Source: Aliarcobacter cibarius (lineage in GTDB: Bacteria > Campylobacterota > Campylobacteria > Campylobacterales > Arcobacteraceae). From it: a DNA stretch of 64,000 nucleotides. The stretch is from NCBI RefSeq assembly GCF_013372265.1, contig NZ_CP054051.1, positions 372,001 to 436,000 of the forward strand, given 5' to 3'. Positions 25,144 to 35,745 of the stretch are shown here, in pieces. The position numbers and the translations under genes were made by a program. The notes under the pieces are model-generated. The model ran no database searches. It was given only the letters and a program-made list of their open reading frames with translations, and was not told the origin of the DNA. How positions within the stretch are numbered: position 1 is the first letter of the stretch; every line of letters begins with the position of its first letter.

Positions 25144-26997
25144 TTAATAAACTAATAAAACTATGATAAATAAAAGAGCTGATAAAAGCCCAAATATCAT
25201 AAGTCTTAGTGATGTTGATAAATTTCCAGATTGAATAGGTCTTAGTTTTGCACCTAAATTATATACAAAGTAACCGATTTTATCTATTGTATTATCTATT
25301 AATTTTATCTCTATATATCTATTTAAAAGAACTGAAAATCTATAGTAAGGTTTTACTATAAAAGCCTTATAAATTTTTGGAATAAAATACTCTTTTAGTA
25401 AAATATTTTTGATGATTCCTATATTTTCTTCTTTTGTTTGGCTATTTTTGTATTTAAGAATTGCAAATAAAATCCCAAATATTGATGTAAAACTAGCAAT
25501 TAAAATTAAAATCCAAATTTGTTCATGATTTAAATTTATTGTAAAAGCAGGAAGTAGCCTTGTTACAAACTCTTCAAAATATTTTGAACTCCATCCAGAA
25601 ATTATTGTTAAAAATAATAGTGGTAGAATAGAAAATATAGCTAAACTTTTTGCTTCATGAATATTTGAATTTTTTTCATCATAATTTGCTTTTACAAAAA
25701 ACACTCTCATAATTAATCTAAAAGAGTAAAAAGCTGTTAGAAATGCTGTGATTACTAATGTAATATATAAAATTAAGTAGTTTTGATTATAAACACTTTC
25801 TAAAATTTTATCTTTTGAGAAAAATCCAGCTAATGGGAAAATAGCACTTAATGCTAGTGATGAGATAATCATTATAATTGCAGTTGCTTTCATTTTAGGG
25901 TATAAATTCCCCATTTTTCTAATATCCAAATTTCCATTTGTTGCATGCATTACATTTCCTGCTCCTAAAAATAGAGCCGATTTAAAAAATGCATGTGTAA
26001 ATAAGTGAAATAGGGCAATACTATATGCACCAACTCCAACAGCTGCGAACATATAACCTAATTGAGATAGAGTTGAGTAAGCTATTATTCTTTTTAAATC
26101 ATTGTTTACTAAAGCCATAGAAGCTGCAAATATTGCAACAAAAGAGCCTAAACAAGCAATTATAAAACTTAGATTTGGAATTAAAAAATATATTTCATTG
26201 CATCTTATGATTAGATAAACACCTGCTGTTACCATCGTTGCTGCATGAATTAATGCAGAAACTGGAGTTGGACCTTCCATAGCATTGGCAAGCCAAGTAT
26301 GAAGAGGAAATTGAGCAGATTTTCCCATAGCAGCTACAAAAAGAGAAATTCCAATTAAAAGAACGGTAAAGTTATCTAAATAAGATATAGTTTTAAAAAC
26401 TATATCAAAATTTAAACTTCCTATATTCCAATAGATTAAAAACATTGCAATCATTAATCCCATATCACCAATTCTATTTACAATAAATGCTTCATTAGAA
26501 GCTTTAGAGGCTTTGATTTTTTTATAATAAAATCCTATTAGAAGATAAGAACAAACTCCTACACCTTCCCAACCAATAAATAAAACAGCAAAATTATCAG
26601 CTAATATTAGTACAAGCATTGAGAAAACAAAAAGAGATAAATAGCTAAAAAATCTATTAAAACCAATATCATCTTCCATATACCAAATAGAGTAAAAGTG
26701 AACCATTGTTGAAACAATAGTAACCACCAAAAGCATAACAACACTAACATGGTCTAGGTTAAATGAAAATGATAAATCTAAATTTCCAATAGTTATCCAA
26801 TCAAATAAAAAAATCTCTATAGCAAAATCATTTTCATAAATATAAGAAAATAGATAAAAACTTGAAATCATTGAGATTAAAATAAGAGTAGAGTTTAAAA
26901 AACCAATAAATTTTAATGGTTTTGAAAAAGCAAATAAAGCTGAGAATAGAGTAGCTATGAGTGGTGAAAAGAGTGCTATATATAAAAAATTCTCCAT
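25144..26997 (-). CDS. nuoL: complex I subunit L
   Basis: 617 aa. Antiporter-like core with FIGWEGVGVCSYLLIGFYY, GKSAQFPLHTWLANAMEGPTPVSALIH and IIAYSTLSQLGYM, plus the extended C-terminus that forms the lateral helix along the membrane arm. It starts one base after nuoK ends. Confidence 0.97.
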   Translation of the reverse strand: MENFLYIALFSPLIATLFSALFAFSKPLKFIGFLNSTLILISMISSFYLFSYIYENDFAIEIFLFDWITIGNLDLSFSFNLDHVSVVMLLVVTIVSTMVHFYSIWYMEDDIGFNRFFSYLSLFVFSMLVLILADNFAVLFIGWEGVGVCSYLLIGFYYKKIKASKASNEAFIVNRIGDMGLMIAMFLIYWNIGSLNFDIVFKTISYLDNFTVLLIGISLFVAAMGKSAQFPLHTWLANAMEGPTPVSALIHAATMVTAGVYLIIRCNEIYFLIPNLSFIIACLGSFVAIFAASMALVNNDLKRIIAYSTLSQLGYMFAAVGVGAYSIALFHLFTHAFFKSALFLGAGNVMHATNGNLDIRKMGNLYPKMKATAIIMIISSLALSAIFPLAGFFSKDKILESVYNQNYLILYITLVITAFLTAFYSFRLIMRVFFVKANYDEKNSNIHEAKSLAIFSILPLLFLTIISGWSSKYFEEFVTRLLPAFTINLNHEQIWILILIASFTSIFGILFAILKYKNSQTKEENIGIIKNILLKEYFIPKIYKAFIVKPYYRFSVLLNRYIEIKLIDNTIDKIGYFVYNLGAKLRPIQSGNLSTSLRLMIFGLLSALLFIIVLLVY

Positions 26998-26998
26998 C

Positions 26999-27298
26999 TT
27001 ATCCTCTCATTTTTGCTAAATCATCAAGATTTAAAGAGCCAGATTTTTTATACCATAGAATTAAAAGACCAAGTCCAATAGCAACTTCACTAGCAGCAAC
27101 TGCTATTATAAAAAATGCAAACATTTGACCACCAAGGTCATTGTAATATTTTGAAATAGCCACAAAACCTATATTTACTGCGTTCAACATTATCTCTGTT
27201 GAAAAGAAAAGCATTAATAGATTTTTTCTTCTAATTACTCCAAAAACTCCAATAAAAAATAGTAGAGCACTTAGAATTAAGTAGTAGTTTAAACTCAT
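26999..27298 (-). CDS. nuoK: complex I subunit K
   Basis: 99 aa, three membrane spans. Two buried Glu of NuoK-type helices are visible in LLMLFFSTEIMLNAVNI and AVAASEVAIGLGLL. It overlaps nuoJ by 4 bases. Confidence 0.96.
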   Translation of the reverse strand: MSLNYYLILSALLFFIGVFGVIRRKNLLMLFFSTEIMLNAVNIGFVAISKYYNDLGGQMFAFFIIAVAASEVAIGLGLLILWYKKSGSLNLDDLAKMRG

Positions 27299-27876
27299 AT
27301 TTCACCTCTCTTAGAAGCTTCTTTATCTTCTAGAAGCTTGTCAATATCTTTTTCTTCTAGTTCTGAAAAAGAGATATTCATTTTTTTACTTGCTAGAACA
27401 ATCGCTCCAATCATTGCAATTAAAAGCATAAGTGCAGCCATTTCAAAAGGTAAAAGGTATTTAGTAAATAGAGTCATTCCAATATTTACACTGTTTGAAA
27501 CTTCATTATTTACTGGATTTTGAGCTTCTATATTTTGTCCTAAAATAGGGGCTATTAATATAATTACAACAATTAATGCAATAACTCCAGATAGAAAGAA
27601 TGTCAGCCTAGGATTATTGATTTTTTCTTCGACTTCACTAAGTGTGTCAAAAAACATCATTCCAAAAGCATATAAAGCCATAACAGCTCCACTATAAACA
27701 ACTATTTGAACAACTCCTAAAAATTCAGCATCAAGTAAAAAGAAAAACCCAGAGATAAAAATCATTCCAGCTGCAAGTGAGCTTAGAGCATATAAAGTAT
27801 TATTTGTTAAAACTGTAATTAAAAACATAGATATTGTTAAAATTGAAAAAAGAGTAAAGGCTACTATTTCAAACAT
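27295..27876 (-). CDS. nuoJ: complex I subunit J
   Basis: 193 aa, five predicted spans, with the conserved LGVVQIVVYSGAVMALYAFGM helix. The C-terminal tail is charged (SELEEKDIDKLLEDKEASKRG). It forms the quinone-side membrane module with NuoH, A and K. It lies 8 bases after nuoI. Confidence 0.94.
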   Translation of the reverse strand: MFEIVAFTLFSILTISMFLITVLTNNTLYALSSLAAGMIFISGFFFLLDAEFLGVVQIVVYSGAVMALYAFGMMFFDTLSEVEEKINNPRLTFFLSGVIALIVVIILIAPILGQNIEAQNPVNNEVSNSVNIGMTLFTKYLLPFEMAALMLLIAMIGAIVLASKKMNISFSELEEKDIDKLLEDKEASKRGEI

Positions 27877-27884
27877 TTTTCATC

Positions 27885-28481
27885 CTAATAAGATAGTGGA
27901 GTTTTTTTGATTTTTTTATCAGCATCTTTTGAAACGCTTCCAAAACCATCATACTCTATTTGCCATTTTAAACTATTTTTAGGAGTTAAAATATCTTCTT
28001 TTAGAGTAAAATGAGCTCTTTGTTCACTAGCATTTTCATATCTTTGTCCATGAACAATTGCTAATTCAGGGCAAACTTCTGCACAATATCCACAAAAAAT
28101 ACATCTTCCCATGTTTATTGTGTACTCTAGAACTTCTTTTCTTGAATTTTCATCAATTCTTGTATCCATTTTTATACATTTTGAGATACATATTTTTTCG
28201 CAAAGTCCACAACCAATGCATCTTTCATTTTCAGACTCCAAAAGTCTTAGAAGTTTATGAACTGCTCTATATCTTGGACTCAAGGGAAGTTTTTCTTTTG
28301 GATAGTGTACAGTTGCACTTTCATTTTTAAATAGAGTTCTATAAAATATTCCAATAGTTATTTTAAGACCAACAAGAAGTTCACCTTTAAGTGATCTTTT
28401 TATAATTTGCTTGAAAATATCCCAATTTGACTTAGGATAATCATCTTCTACTACAATTTTGTAATTTTTTTCATTCATCAT
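27885..28481 (-). CDS. nuoI: complex I subunit I (2x 4Fe-4S ferredoxin)
   Basis: 198 aa. Two 4Fe-4S motifs, [11 protein letters not shown] (near residue 90) and [12 protein letters not shown] (near 130), carry clusters N6a/N6b that pass electrons towards NuoB. Two ATGs in a row (28481, 28478) are possible starts; spacing to AGGA favours the second slightly. A C-terminal extension follows the cluster domain. Confidence 0.95.
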   Translation of the reverse strand: MMNEKNYKIVVEDDYPKSNWDIFKQIIKRSLKGELLVGLKITIGIFYRTLFKNESATVHYPKEKLPLSPRYRAVHKLLRLLESENERCIGCGLCEKICISKCIKMDTRIDENSRKEVLEYTINMGRCIFCGYCAEVCPELAIVHGQRYENASEQRAHFTLKEDILTPKNSLKWQIEYDGFGSVSKDADKKIKKTPLSY

Positions 28482-28487
28482 AATTTC

Positions 28488-29477
28488 CTAAAACATAAGG
28501 GCAAAGCCCGTTATCAAAATATTTAAAAATGCTAAAGGCATTAAAATTTTCCAGCAAAGCCACATTAATTGATCTGGTCTAATATGTGGCCAAGTTGCTC
28601 TTGTCCATAAAAATACAAAAATTAAAAGCATAACTTTTAAAACTATTGCAATTCCTCCTGGAATAATCCAAAGAGGATTAAATCCACCTAGAAAAATTAA
28701 AGCAATTAAGAAAGATATAGTATATAAATTTGCATATTCTCCTATAAAAAACATACCCCATCTAAGTCCTGAATACTCTGTTGCATATCCTGCGACCAAT
28801 TCAGCTTCATGCTCTAGTAAATCAAAAGGAGTTCTATTTGTTTGTGCAAATCCAGAAATTACGAACATAATAAAAGCTATTGGTTGTGAAAATACAACCC
28901 AAGAAAATAAGCCTTCACTTTGGTAGTTGTTTATATCAATTAAAGATAAACTTCCTATCATCATCAGTGGAGAAATTAAAGCAAGTCCTGAAATTACTTC
29001 ATAAGATAAAAGCTGAATTGTAGTTCTTGCTCCTCCAAGTAATGCCCATTTTGAAGCACTACTCATACCACCAAGAAGTGCTCCATAGTGACCCGCTGAA
29101 GAGACAGCTAAAACAAATAAAAGACCAACATTTATATCGCTTATTATAGGTTTTACTGTATGTGAAAATATTGTAAATTCAGGTAAAAATGGAACAGCAC
29201 TCATAGCAATAAACGCTGTAGAAACTGTAATTAATGGAGCAATCATAAAAATAGTTTTATTGGCATTTGCTGGGACTACATCCTCTTTTGTAAAGAGTTT
29301 AATTCCATCTGCTAGAAGTTGAAATATTCCAAATGGACCAACAATATTTGGTCCTACTCTTCGTTGAAAAAATGCTAAAATCTTTCTTTCTATATATGTT
29401 GTAAAAGCTGCCAAAAATCCAAAAACAGCAAGAACAACAAAGATTTTTATGATAGTTTCAATGATAATTGCTTCCAT
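28488..29477 (-). CDS. nuoH: complex I subunit H
   Basis: 329 aa, eight spans. It carries the quinone-site loop YIERKILAFFQRRVGPNIVG and the acidic FDLLEHEAELVAGYATEYSG. It joins the membrane and peripheral arms. It lies one base after nuoG. Confidence 0.97.
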   Translation of the reverse strand: MEAIIIETIIKIFVVLAVFGFLAAFTTYIERKILAFFQRRVGPNIVGPFGIFQLLADGIKLFTKEDVVPANANKTIFMIAPLITVSTAFIAMSAVPFLPEFTIFSHTVKPIISDINVGLLFVLAVSSAGHYGALLGGMSSASKWALLGGARTTIQLLSYEVISGLALISPLMMIGSLSLIDINNYQSEGLFSWVVFSQPIAFIMFVISGFAQTNRTPFDLLEHEAELVAGYATEYSGLRWGMFFIGEYANLYTISFLIALIFLGGFNPLWIIPGGIAIVLKVMLLIFVFLWTRATWPHIRPDQLMWLCWKILMPLAFLNILITGFALMF

Positions 29478-29478
29478 T

Positions 29479-31809
29479 TTAAACCTTTCTTATCTTTGCT
29501 ATTTCATATCTATCTTCTAAAAACAACTCTCTGTTCTCATTTTTCAGAAAAGTAGAAACATAAGGAATATTCCCAGATAATTGATTATCTATGTAAGCAT
29601 TTAAAATAAGAGTTTTATTTTTTGTAGAAACTTCAACTTTTGAATCTTTTTCAAGATTTAAATCTGAAAACTTTTCTTTTGAAAAGAAAATACCATCTTC
29701 TATATTATCTTTGAACTCTTTTGAGACACTTGTAAACTCATTTACTTGATTTAGAGGATTTTTTCTATATATAAAAATCTCATTTTCATTTAAAACTTTC
29801 TCTTCTATTTGAGGCAATTCTATTTTATTTTCATAAATTACATTAAAACTATTTAGTAAGTAACCTCTATCTTCAAAACCACTATTTAAAAACTTATTTG
29901 GTAAATCATCAAATTCTACTTCTTTGAAACCTTTGTTTGTAGGAAGAGTTTTTGTATATTCAATAGTATGTTCTATATCTTTATTTAAAATAGCATTTGC
30001 AATATCATTTAAAGTGTAACCATTATATTTTAAAGCAGCATTTGTAGGAACTACTCTTTTATCTAAATTTGTAAAAGTTCCTTCTTGTTCAAGAAGTGTT
30101 GGCATATCTAAATCTTTTTTCCCAAATGAAGCTATCGTAAAATCTGCTAATTCATTGTATCCAATACTAAAACCATTAACTTTATCTTCTAAATTACAAA
30201 TTAATGATACTCCTAAACTATTTGTTTTTGGTGGAATTATTAAAACTTTGAAGTTTGTGTATTTTGCAATTAATCCAATAATTTTTGCTAAAAACTCTCT
30301 ATTTTTATGAGTGATAACATCTTCACCAATAACTAAAGTGAAGTTCTTTTTATCGTTGCTAAAATTGTTTAATAGTTCAATAAAACTTTCATCTTTTTCT
30401 AATTTTTGAAGTAAAAAAGAGTCTTCAAAATCTATCAAATTTTCAAATTTACTTGGAAGATTAAAGGCATATTTTTTTAATAAAAGAATAAAAATATACT
30501 CTTGCATATTTGGTTTATGATAGATGAACTCTGTATTTTTTCCTTTTTTTCCAATTAATTCTAAATTTGTATCAACTAAGGGATGAAAAAATAGTGCATT
30601 TGCTTTATTTACTTTTACACTATTGTTTATAGCATTTTTGATACTTGGAGCATCTGTTTTTAAAAAACTTCCAATACTTATTATAAATTCACTATTTTTT
30701 ATACTCTCTAGTGAACCATTGTATAAAGATTCACCAGCTGTTTTTGAATAGTTTTCTAAAAATTCTTTATATAGTTTTGCTTCATTGTTTACTAGTTTTG
30801 CTTTCGTAAAATTTGAAATTTCTTGAAGAATAAATGCCTCTTCATTTGTAATATATGAGTTGAAAATTATATTTTTTGCTTTTTTTAAAGCATTTATTAT
30901 ATTGTTAAAAGCAACTTCATTTTTTACTGCATCTTTATTTTCATAATCAAAACAAAACCTAACTGCTCCACAAAGTTCTTGAAAATGAAACTCATTTGTT
31001 ACTCTATATACTCTCTTGCGGGTATCATCAATACTTGTTTGTTTAACTTCATAATACATAAATGAACAATCACTATAAAAAGGATTTGCTGCTGGAATTT
31101 TCTCTAGTTCCCAAGCGTTTGAAGTGTATTGGAAATTGTTACTAATCATAGCACCTGTTGGACAAACAGCAATACACTCTCCACAGCTAATACAAGAATC
31201 ACTATTATGTGCTATGAGTGATTTATTTAGTTTATTCCACATAGCATAAGCATCTTTTGGCATGCTCTCTTTTAGATTTTTATCAAGTTCGTTTCCACCT
31301 CTTTTTGTAGTGCTTAAAGAATTTGAGCCAATAATATCACTACAAACTGTTACGCATCTTTCACAAACTATACACAAAGCTGGGTCGTAGTTCATAACTC
31401 CCCAATGTTGTTTTGGTTTATGAGTATCTTTTATAGAGTAATTTTGTTCTGTTACTTGCATATATAAAGTATAGTTTTGAAGTTCACACTCTCCACTTTT
31501 ATCGCAAACTCCACACTGTAAAGGGTGATTTACACAATAAACTTGCATTATTGCATTTCGCTCTTTTTCAATACTAGGATTACTTGTAACTATTTGTATA
31601 TTTTCTTTTGCTTTTGCATTACAAGCATATACTTGTTTCCCATCTACTTCAACCAAACAAAGCCTACAAGCCAAGGTTGCAGAACATGAGTTTAAATAAC
31701 AAATTGCAGGAATAAATATATTATTTCTTCTTGCTATATTTAAAATTGTCTCACTAGGTTCTGCTGTAAATTCTTTGCCATTTATTGTAAGCTTTATTTG
31801 TTCGCTCAT
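29479..31809 (-). CDS. nuoG: complex I subunit G
   Basis: 776 aa. The N-terminal 2Fe-2S ferredoxin has Cys in CYLNSCSATLACRLC, then the His-Cys cluster HPLQCGVCDKSGEC (near residue 95), and 4Fe-4S motifs CIVCERCVTVC and CISCGECIAVCP. The remaining half is a molybdopterin-oxidoreductase-like domain with no visible cofactor ligands. The C-terminal half (from about residue 370) resembles the neighbouring 258-aa protein at 31810-32586. It probably accepts electrons from a carrier other than NADH, because NuoE and NuoF are absent. Confidence 0.94.
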   Translation of the reverse strand: MSEQIKLTINGKEFTAEPSETILNIARRNNIFIPAICYLNSCSATLACRLCLVEVDGKQVYACNAKAKENIQIVTSNPSIEKERNAIMQVYCVNHPLQCGVCDKSGECELQNYTLYMQVTEQNYSIKDTHKPKQHWGVMNYDPALCIVCERCVTVCSDIIGSNSLSTTKRGGNELDKNLKESMPKDAYAMWNKLNKSLIAHNSDSCISCGECIAVCPTGAMISNNFQYTSNAWELEKIPAANPFYSDCSFMYYEVKQTSIDDTRKRVYRVTNEFHFQELCGAVRFCFDYENKDAVKNEVAFNNIINALKKAKNIIFNSYITNEEAFILQEISNFTKAKLVNNEAKLYKEFLENYSKTAGESLYNGSLESIKNSEFIISIGSFLKTDAPSIKNAINNSVKVNKANALFFHPLVDTNLELIGKKGKNTEFIYHKPNMQEYIFILLLKKYAFNLPSKFENLIDFEDSFLLQKLEKDESFIELLNNFSNDKKNFTLVIGEDVITHKNREFLAKIIGLIAKYTNFKVLIIPPKTNSLGVSLICNLEDKVNGFSIGYNELADFTIASFGKKDLDMPTLLEQEGTFTNLDKRVVPTNAALKYNGYTLNDIANAILNKDIEHTIEYTKTLPTNKGFKEVEFDDLPNKFLNSGFEDRGYLLNSFNVIYENKIELPQIEEKVLNENEIFIYRKNPLNQVNEFTSVSKEFKDNIEDGIFFSKEKFSDLNLEKDSKVEVSTKNKTLILNAYIDNQLSGNIPYVSTFLKNENRELFLEDRYEIAKIRKV

Positions 31810-32586
31810 TTATTCACTCTTTTCTATTTTTGCTTGTTTGTATCTGTACTCTTTTGAAAAATTTGATACTTCTAAAAGAGCAATTGTTCCAAGAAGATTA
31901 GAATCTAATTTGGCAACTCTTTTGTAGTTTTGATTTTTTGTAAATATTTCAACGTGGTCACCATCTTTTATTTTTGCAATATTTAAAAAAGTTTGGCTAG
32001 TAATTAAATATTTTTCATCTCCCAAAATTTCATAAACAACAGTTCCATTAAAAGATTTTAAATTATCAATATCTTCTAAAACTTCATCTTTAAAATGTTC
32101 AACTTTTTTTTCTAACTCTTCATCTAAAATAATTACTGAAAGCTCTGTTAACTTCTCAACTCTTCCAAGTAATCTTGCAATATTTTCAACTCTTGAATGA
32201 TTTTTTAAATCATTCCCAACAATTAAAACTTTATTTGAAGCTTCAAAGCTTAAATCATTTGCCTCTTCAAACTCTTCTTCTCCTGCGCTACTTTCAGCAG
32301 ATAAATATCCAAGGTCAAGTTCATCTAAATAAGTTTTTGTTTTGTCATCTAAATGATTAGCAAAAGTATTTAATAAAAGTGCAATAACTGCTTCTTCACT
32401 TCCTGCTTCATATTTTATAAATTGATTGTAACTATTTTTTAATAGTGGATTATCAATAGGAGACATATAGACAAAGTTTACATTTTTTCCTCTATTTAGT
32501 ACGATTTTTCTTAAACTCTCATCTTCACAAAAAGTTCCAAGTGAAACAATAAAATCACTATTTTTTAACTCTTCAATCCTCTTCAT
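31810..32586 (-). CDS. nuoF-position protein resembling the NuoG C-terminal half
   Basis: 258 aa, in the slot where nuoF normally lies. It has no FMN/NADH glycine-rich motif and no 4Fe-4S cysteines (only one Cys, in GTFCEDE), so it is not NuoF. LKNSDFIVSLGTFCEDESLR parallels IKNSEFIISIGSFLKTDAPS in NuoG, VLIVGNDLKNHSRVENIARL parallels LVIGEDVITHKNREFLAKI, and the end GDHVEIFTKNQ...YKQAKIEK parallels DSKVEVSTKN...YEIAKIRK. Campylobacter has an unrelated gene in place of nuoF here. It may help NuoG bind a different electron donor, such as flavodoxin; that is inferred. It overlaps the 90-aa gene by 14 bases. Confidence 0.8.
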   Translation of the reverse strand: MKRIEELKNSDFIVSLGTFCEDESLRKIVLNRGKNVNFVYMSPIDNPLLKNSYNQFIKYEAGSEEAVIALLLNTFANHLDDKTKTYLDELDLGYLSAESSAGEEEFEEANDLSFEASNKVLIVGNDLKNHSRVENIARLLGRVEKLTELSVIILDEELEKKVEHFKDEVLEDIDNLKSFNGTVVYEILGDEKYLITSQTFLNIAKIKDGDHVEIFTKNQNYKRVAKLDSNLLGTIALLEVSNFSKEYRYKQAKIEKSE

Positions 32587-32845
32587 TTTTTATCTCCTCT
32601 TCTAATTTTTTAATTTCTGGTTTTATATTTTTTACTACAATTGTCCAATCTTTTTCATTGAATTTTAGTGAATTCATAAGCGTAAACTCATTTTCATAAA
32701 CAAAATCAGCAACTTTTTGAATATGAGAAAAATCTCCTATTTTAAATAGAAAAATAACCACTTCTTCATTTTGTAAAGATTTTAAAATCTCAAGCATTTT
32801 GTCATAAAAATTATCTTTTAAGTGCCTTAAATCAACTCTTTTCAT
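32573..32845 (-). CDS. nuoE-position small protein
   Basis: 90 aa, in the nuoE slot between nuoD and the NuoG-like gene. It has no cysteine, so it cannot hold the NuoE 2Fe-2S cluster. The N-terminus [20 protein letters not shown] and the acidic end ([16 protein letters not shown]) look soluble. A comparable cysteine-free replacement of nuoE is known in Campylobacter. It probably takes part in the peripheral arm; its role is otherwise unknown. It overlaps nuoD by 4 bases. Confidence 0.75.
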   Translation of the reverse strand: MKRVDLRHLKDNFYDKMLEILKSLQNEEVVIFLFKIGDFSHIQKVADFVYENEFTLMNSLKFNEKDWTIVVKNIKPEIKKLEEEIKNEED

Positions 32846-34068
32846 CTGTCAATCTCACCAAAAACAATATTTAAATTTCCAATAATAGTAACCACATCAG
32901 CTAACTGACAACCAACTAAAAGCTCTTCAAGAAGTGCCGTATGAAAATAGCTAGGAGCTCTTACTTTTAATCTATATGGATACTCTTTCCCATCACTTTT
33001 TATATAAAATCCAAGTTCACCTTTTGGAGATTCAGTTGCTACATAAACTTCTCCAACTGGTGGTTTAAACCCTTGAGTTACTAATACAAAATGTTGCATC
33101 AAGGAGTAATTTTGAGTCATAATATCCTCTTTTGTTGGACTTACATATAAAGGATTATTACTCATAAGCTGAGTGTCTGATTCATAATATTTTGGAAAAA
33201 CTTGTTCTATTATTTTTATAGATTCTTTCATCTCTTCAATACAAAGTCTATATCTTCCATAAGAGTCACAACTATTTGAAATAGGAACATCAAATTCAAG
33301 TTCGTTGTATATACTATAAGGCATCTCTTTTCTTAAATCCCATTTTATACCACTTCCTCGTAATGCAACTCCTGAAACAGCAAAATCTTTGGCCATTTGT
33401 GGTGTGATTACTCCAACATTTTCTAGTCTCATTCTCCAGATTCTATTCTCATTTAATAGTTTTTCGTAGTTATCTATCTCTTTTTTTAAATTATTTAAAA
33501 ATTTTGCACAGTTTTCTATCCAGTTTTCTGGTAAATCTAAAGGAACTCCACCAATTCTAATAGCACTGTGAGTTAATCTTGCTCCACAGTAATCCTCTAT
33601 TAAATCAAGAGCGTACTCTCTTTCTCTAAAACAGTACAAAAACATAGACATTGCACCAACATCAAGTGCATGTGTTGCTAGCCAAAAAAGGTGAGAAACT
33701 ACTCTATTAAGTTCTAATAAAATAACTCTAATACATTCAGCACGTCTTGGAACTTCTAAACCTAAAAGTTCTTCAACAGCTTTTGCATAAGCATAATTAT
33801 TTGAAGTTGCTGCTATATAATCCATTCTATCTGTTGTTGGCAAGAATTCGTTATAAATCATATTTTCTGCCATTTTTTCCATTCCACGATGCAAATAACC
33901 AATCATTGGTCTAGCTTTTACAACTTCTTCACCTTGTAATTCCAAAACTAATCTTAATTGTCCATGCGCAGATGGATGTTGTGGACCGAAATTCACAGTC
34001 ATAGTATTATCTTCTCTTTGGAAGTGAATATTTTCAAAAAATGGTTTAAGTCTATTCGCTGTTTGCAT
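32842..34068 (-). CDS. nuoD: complex I subunit D (49-kDa type)
   Basis: 408 aa. Quinone-site motifs near the start ([32 protein letters not shown]) and the C-terminal signature RVKAPSYFH-type ([19 protein letters not shown]) with [18 protein letters not shown] are all present. It forms the quinone pocket with NuoB and shares one base with nuoC. Confidence 0.97.
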   Translation of the reverse strand: MQTANRLKPFFENIHFQREDNTMTVNFGPQHPSAHGQLRLVLELQGEEVVKARPMIGYLHRGMEKMAENMIYNEFLPTTDRMDYIAATSNNYAYAKAVEELLGLEVPRRAECIRVILLELNRVVSHLFWLATHALDVGAMSMFLYCFREREYALDLIEDYCGARLTHSAIRIGGVPLDLPENWIENCAKFLNNLKKEIDNYEKLLNENRIWRMRLENVGVITPQMAKDFAVSGVALRGSGIKWDLRKEMPYSIYNELEFDVPISNSCDSYGRYRLCIEEMKESIKIIEQVFPKYYESDTQLMSNNPLYVSPTKEDIMTQNYSLMQHFVLVTQGFKPPVGEVYVATESPKGELGFYIKSDGKEYPYRLKVRAPSYFHTALLEELLVGCQLADVVTIIGNLNIVFGEIDR

Positions 34069-34859
34069 TATTTTCTTCTTTCCAAAGTTTTTGATTTATT
34101 TGGGTCTAGATTCTTTACTAATCTTTGATTTTCTTCTTGATATTTTATATCTGTGCTTTCATTTGTTGGTTTAAATCCAAAAGGAACTTCGTGACCAAGT
34201 CTTGAAAATCTTGTAGTATCATATCTATCTATACTTGCACTATCTCTAATTTCAGGACCAATAATATCTCTTGCACTTTTTCCAAAGATTTTATCTACCT
34301 CATACCAAGAAGCTACTTCATCACCTTGAAGAGGATAAGATTTTTTTAAAGGGTGGTCATACCAATCATCAGGCATTAAAATTCTTTTTAGGTTTGGATG
34401 ATTTATGAATTTCACTCCAAACATATCATAAACTTCTCTTTCGCTCCAGTTCGCACTTTTAAAGATTTTTGAGACAGATTCTATATTTTCATTTTGTAAA
34501 ATTGTTGTTTTTACTCTGATTCTTTTTTTCTTAGAGATTGAAAGCAGTTCATAGAAAATTTCAAAAGAGTTATTTTGAGCTAAATAATCAACACAAGATA
34601 GTTCAACTAACATATCATATTCTAAAGTTTTTAGTTTTTCTAAAATATTTAATACTTCATTTTTTGATATTTCTAAAATCAAATGAGCATGGCATATATA
34701 CAATTTTTGTATCTTACAAGTTTTTTCTAATTCTTGTAAATCTTTATAAAAAATTTCATCATTTTCTACACTAATATATTCTTGAGTTGGACTTATAAAA
34801 AATCTATCATTGTAGTAAGATTTTCTTTGTACATCATCTTTTTTACTGTACTCTCTCAT
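34068..34859 (-). CDS. nuoC: complex I subunit C (30-kDa type)
   Basis: 263 aa. The family signature [28 protein letters not shown] lies near residue 145, then [13 protein letters not shown]. An N-terminal extension of about 60 residues and a charged C-terminal tail make it longer than minimal NuoC. It is separate from NuoD, unlike in E. coli, and overlaps nuoB by 4 bases. Confidence 0.95.
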   Translation of the reverse strand: MREYSKKDDVQRKSYYNDRFFISPTQEYISVENDEIFYKDLQELEKTCKIQKLYICHAHLILEISKNEVLNILEKLKTLEYDMLVELSCVDYLAQNNSFEIFYELLSISKKKRIRVKTTILQNENIESVSKIFKSANWSEREVYDMFGVKFINHPNLKRILMPDDWYDHPLKKSYPLQGDEVASWYEVDKIFGKSARDIIGPEIRDSASIDRYDTTRFSRLGHEVPFGFKPTNESTDIKYQEENQRLVKNLDPNKSKTLERRK

Positions 34860-35365
34860 ATAAGCCTCTTATTTTTTATATTTCTAAAAATTGATTCTTT
34901 TCTAATCTTTTGTTGAAGCATCATTAAAGCGTATTGTAATGTTTCGGGTCTTGGAGCGCATCCTGGAAGATAAATATCTACAGGAATAATTCTATCTGCT
35001 CCTTGAACTGTTGCATAAGTGTTGAACATTCCGCCTGTATTTGCACAGCTTCCCATAGAAATAACCCATTTTGGATCAGGCATTTGGTCATACAATCTTC
35101 TTAAAAATTCTGCATGTTTTTTTGTTAAAGTTCCAGCAATAATCAAAACATCAGATTGTCTAGGACTTGCTCTAAAAATTGTTCCAAATCTATCAAAGTC
35201 ATATCTTGAACCGCCTGTTGCCATCATTTCAATAGCACAACATGCAAGTCCATAAGTCATTGGCCAAAGTGAGTTACTTCTTCCAAAATTAACTATTTTA
35301 TCGATAGTTGTTAATTTAATGGCAGTTCCATTGTCTTGAAAATAATTTACTTTATGCTGTGCCAT
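34856..35365 (-). CDS. nuoB: complex I subunit B (PSST, cluster N2)
   Basis: 169 aa from the ATG at 35363-35365 ([12 protein letters not shown]), chosen because AAGGAG lies 7 bases upstream and because a longer in-frame start 111 bases upstream adds residues foreign to NuoB. Cluster N2 ligands are in [21 protein letters not shown] and LPGCAPRPE. The start lies inside the end of nuoA (19-base overlap). Confidence 0.96.
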   Translation of the reverse strand: MAQHKVNYFQDNGTAIKLTTIDKIVNFGRSNSLWPMTYGLACCAIEMMATGGSRYDFDRFGTIFRASPRQSDVLIIAGTLTKKHAEFLRRLYDQMPDPKWVISMGSCANTGGMFNTYATVQGADRIIPVDIYLPGCAPRPETLQYALMMLQQKIRKESIFRNIKNKRLI

Positions 35366-35736
35366 TCTAAGGCTCCTTTTTTCCAAGCATATAAAAAACC
35401 AATAGCTAAAATTAGTAAAAACATAAGCATCTCTATAAATCCAAACCAACCCAAAGCTTTGAAATTTATAGCCCAAGGAAACATAAATATAATCTCAACA
35501 TCAAAAAGTATAAATAAAAGTGCAACTAAATAAAATTGAGTTGATATTTTATTTGGTTGTTTTGTAACTTCTACTCCACATTCATAAATTGTTGTTTTTA
35601 ATTTTTCAGTATTTAATCTAGCTATTTTTCTACTAATAAATCTTGATAGTGCTAAAGCACTACCAAAAATAGCAAAGCTAAAAATAAACATCATAAAAGC
35701 ACCAAAATATGGATGAGCAAAATCTATATGAGTCAT
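35347..35736 (-). CDS. nuoA: complex I subunit A
   Basis: 129 aa, three spans. Conserved [39 protein letters not shown] is split across loop 1 and helix 2 and defines NuoA. It is the first subunit gene. Only 9 bases separate it from the upstream AAA+ ATPase gene, so nuo may be read from that gene's promoter too. Confidence 0.96.
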   Translation of the reverse strand: MTHIDFAHPYFGAFMMFIFSFAIFGSALALSRFISRKIARLNTEKLKTTIYECGVEVTKQPNKISTQFYLVALLFILFDVEIIFMFPWAINFKALGWFGFIEMLMFLLILAIGFLYAWKKGALEWHSIK

Positions 35737-35745
35737 AATCTATCC

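Noticed and set aside
29479-31809. NuoG taken as a formate-dehydrogenase-like molybdoenzyme.
   Set aside because: No molybdopterin cysteine or selenocysteine ligand is visible, and the gene sits in nuoG position; the similarity is the known NuoG ancestry.
35366-35476. Longer in-frame start for nuoB adding 37 residues.
   Set aside because: The extra residues lie inside nuoA, are unlike NuoB, and a good ribosome site precedes the internal ATG.
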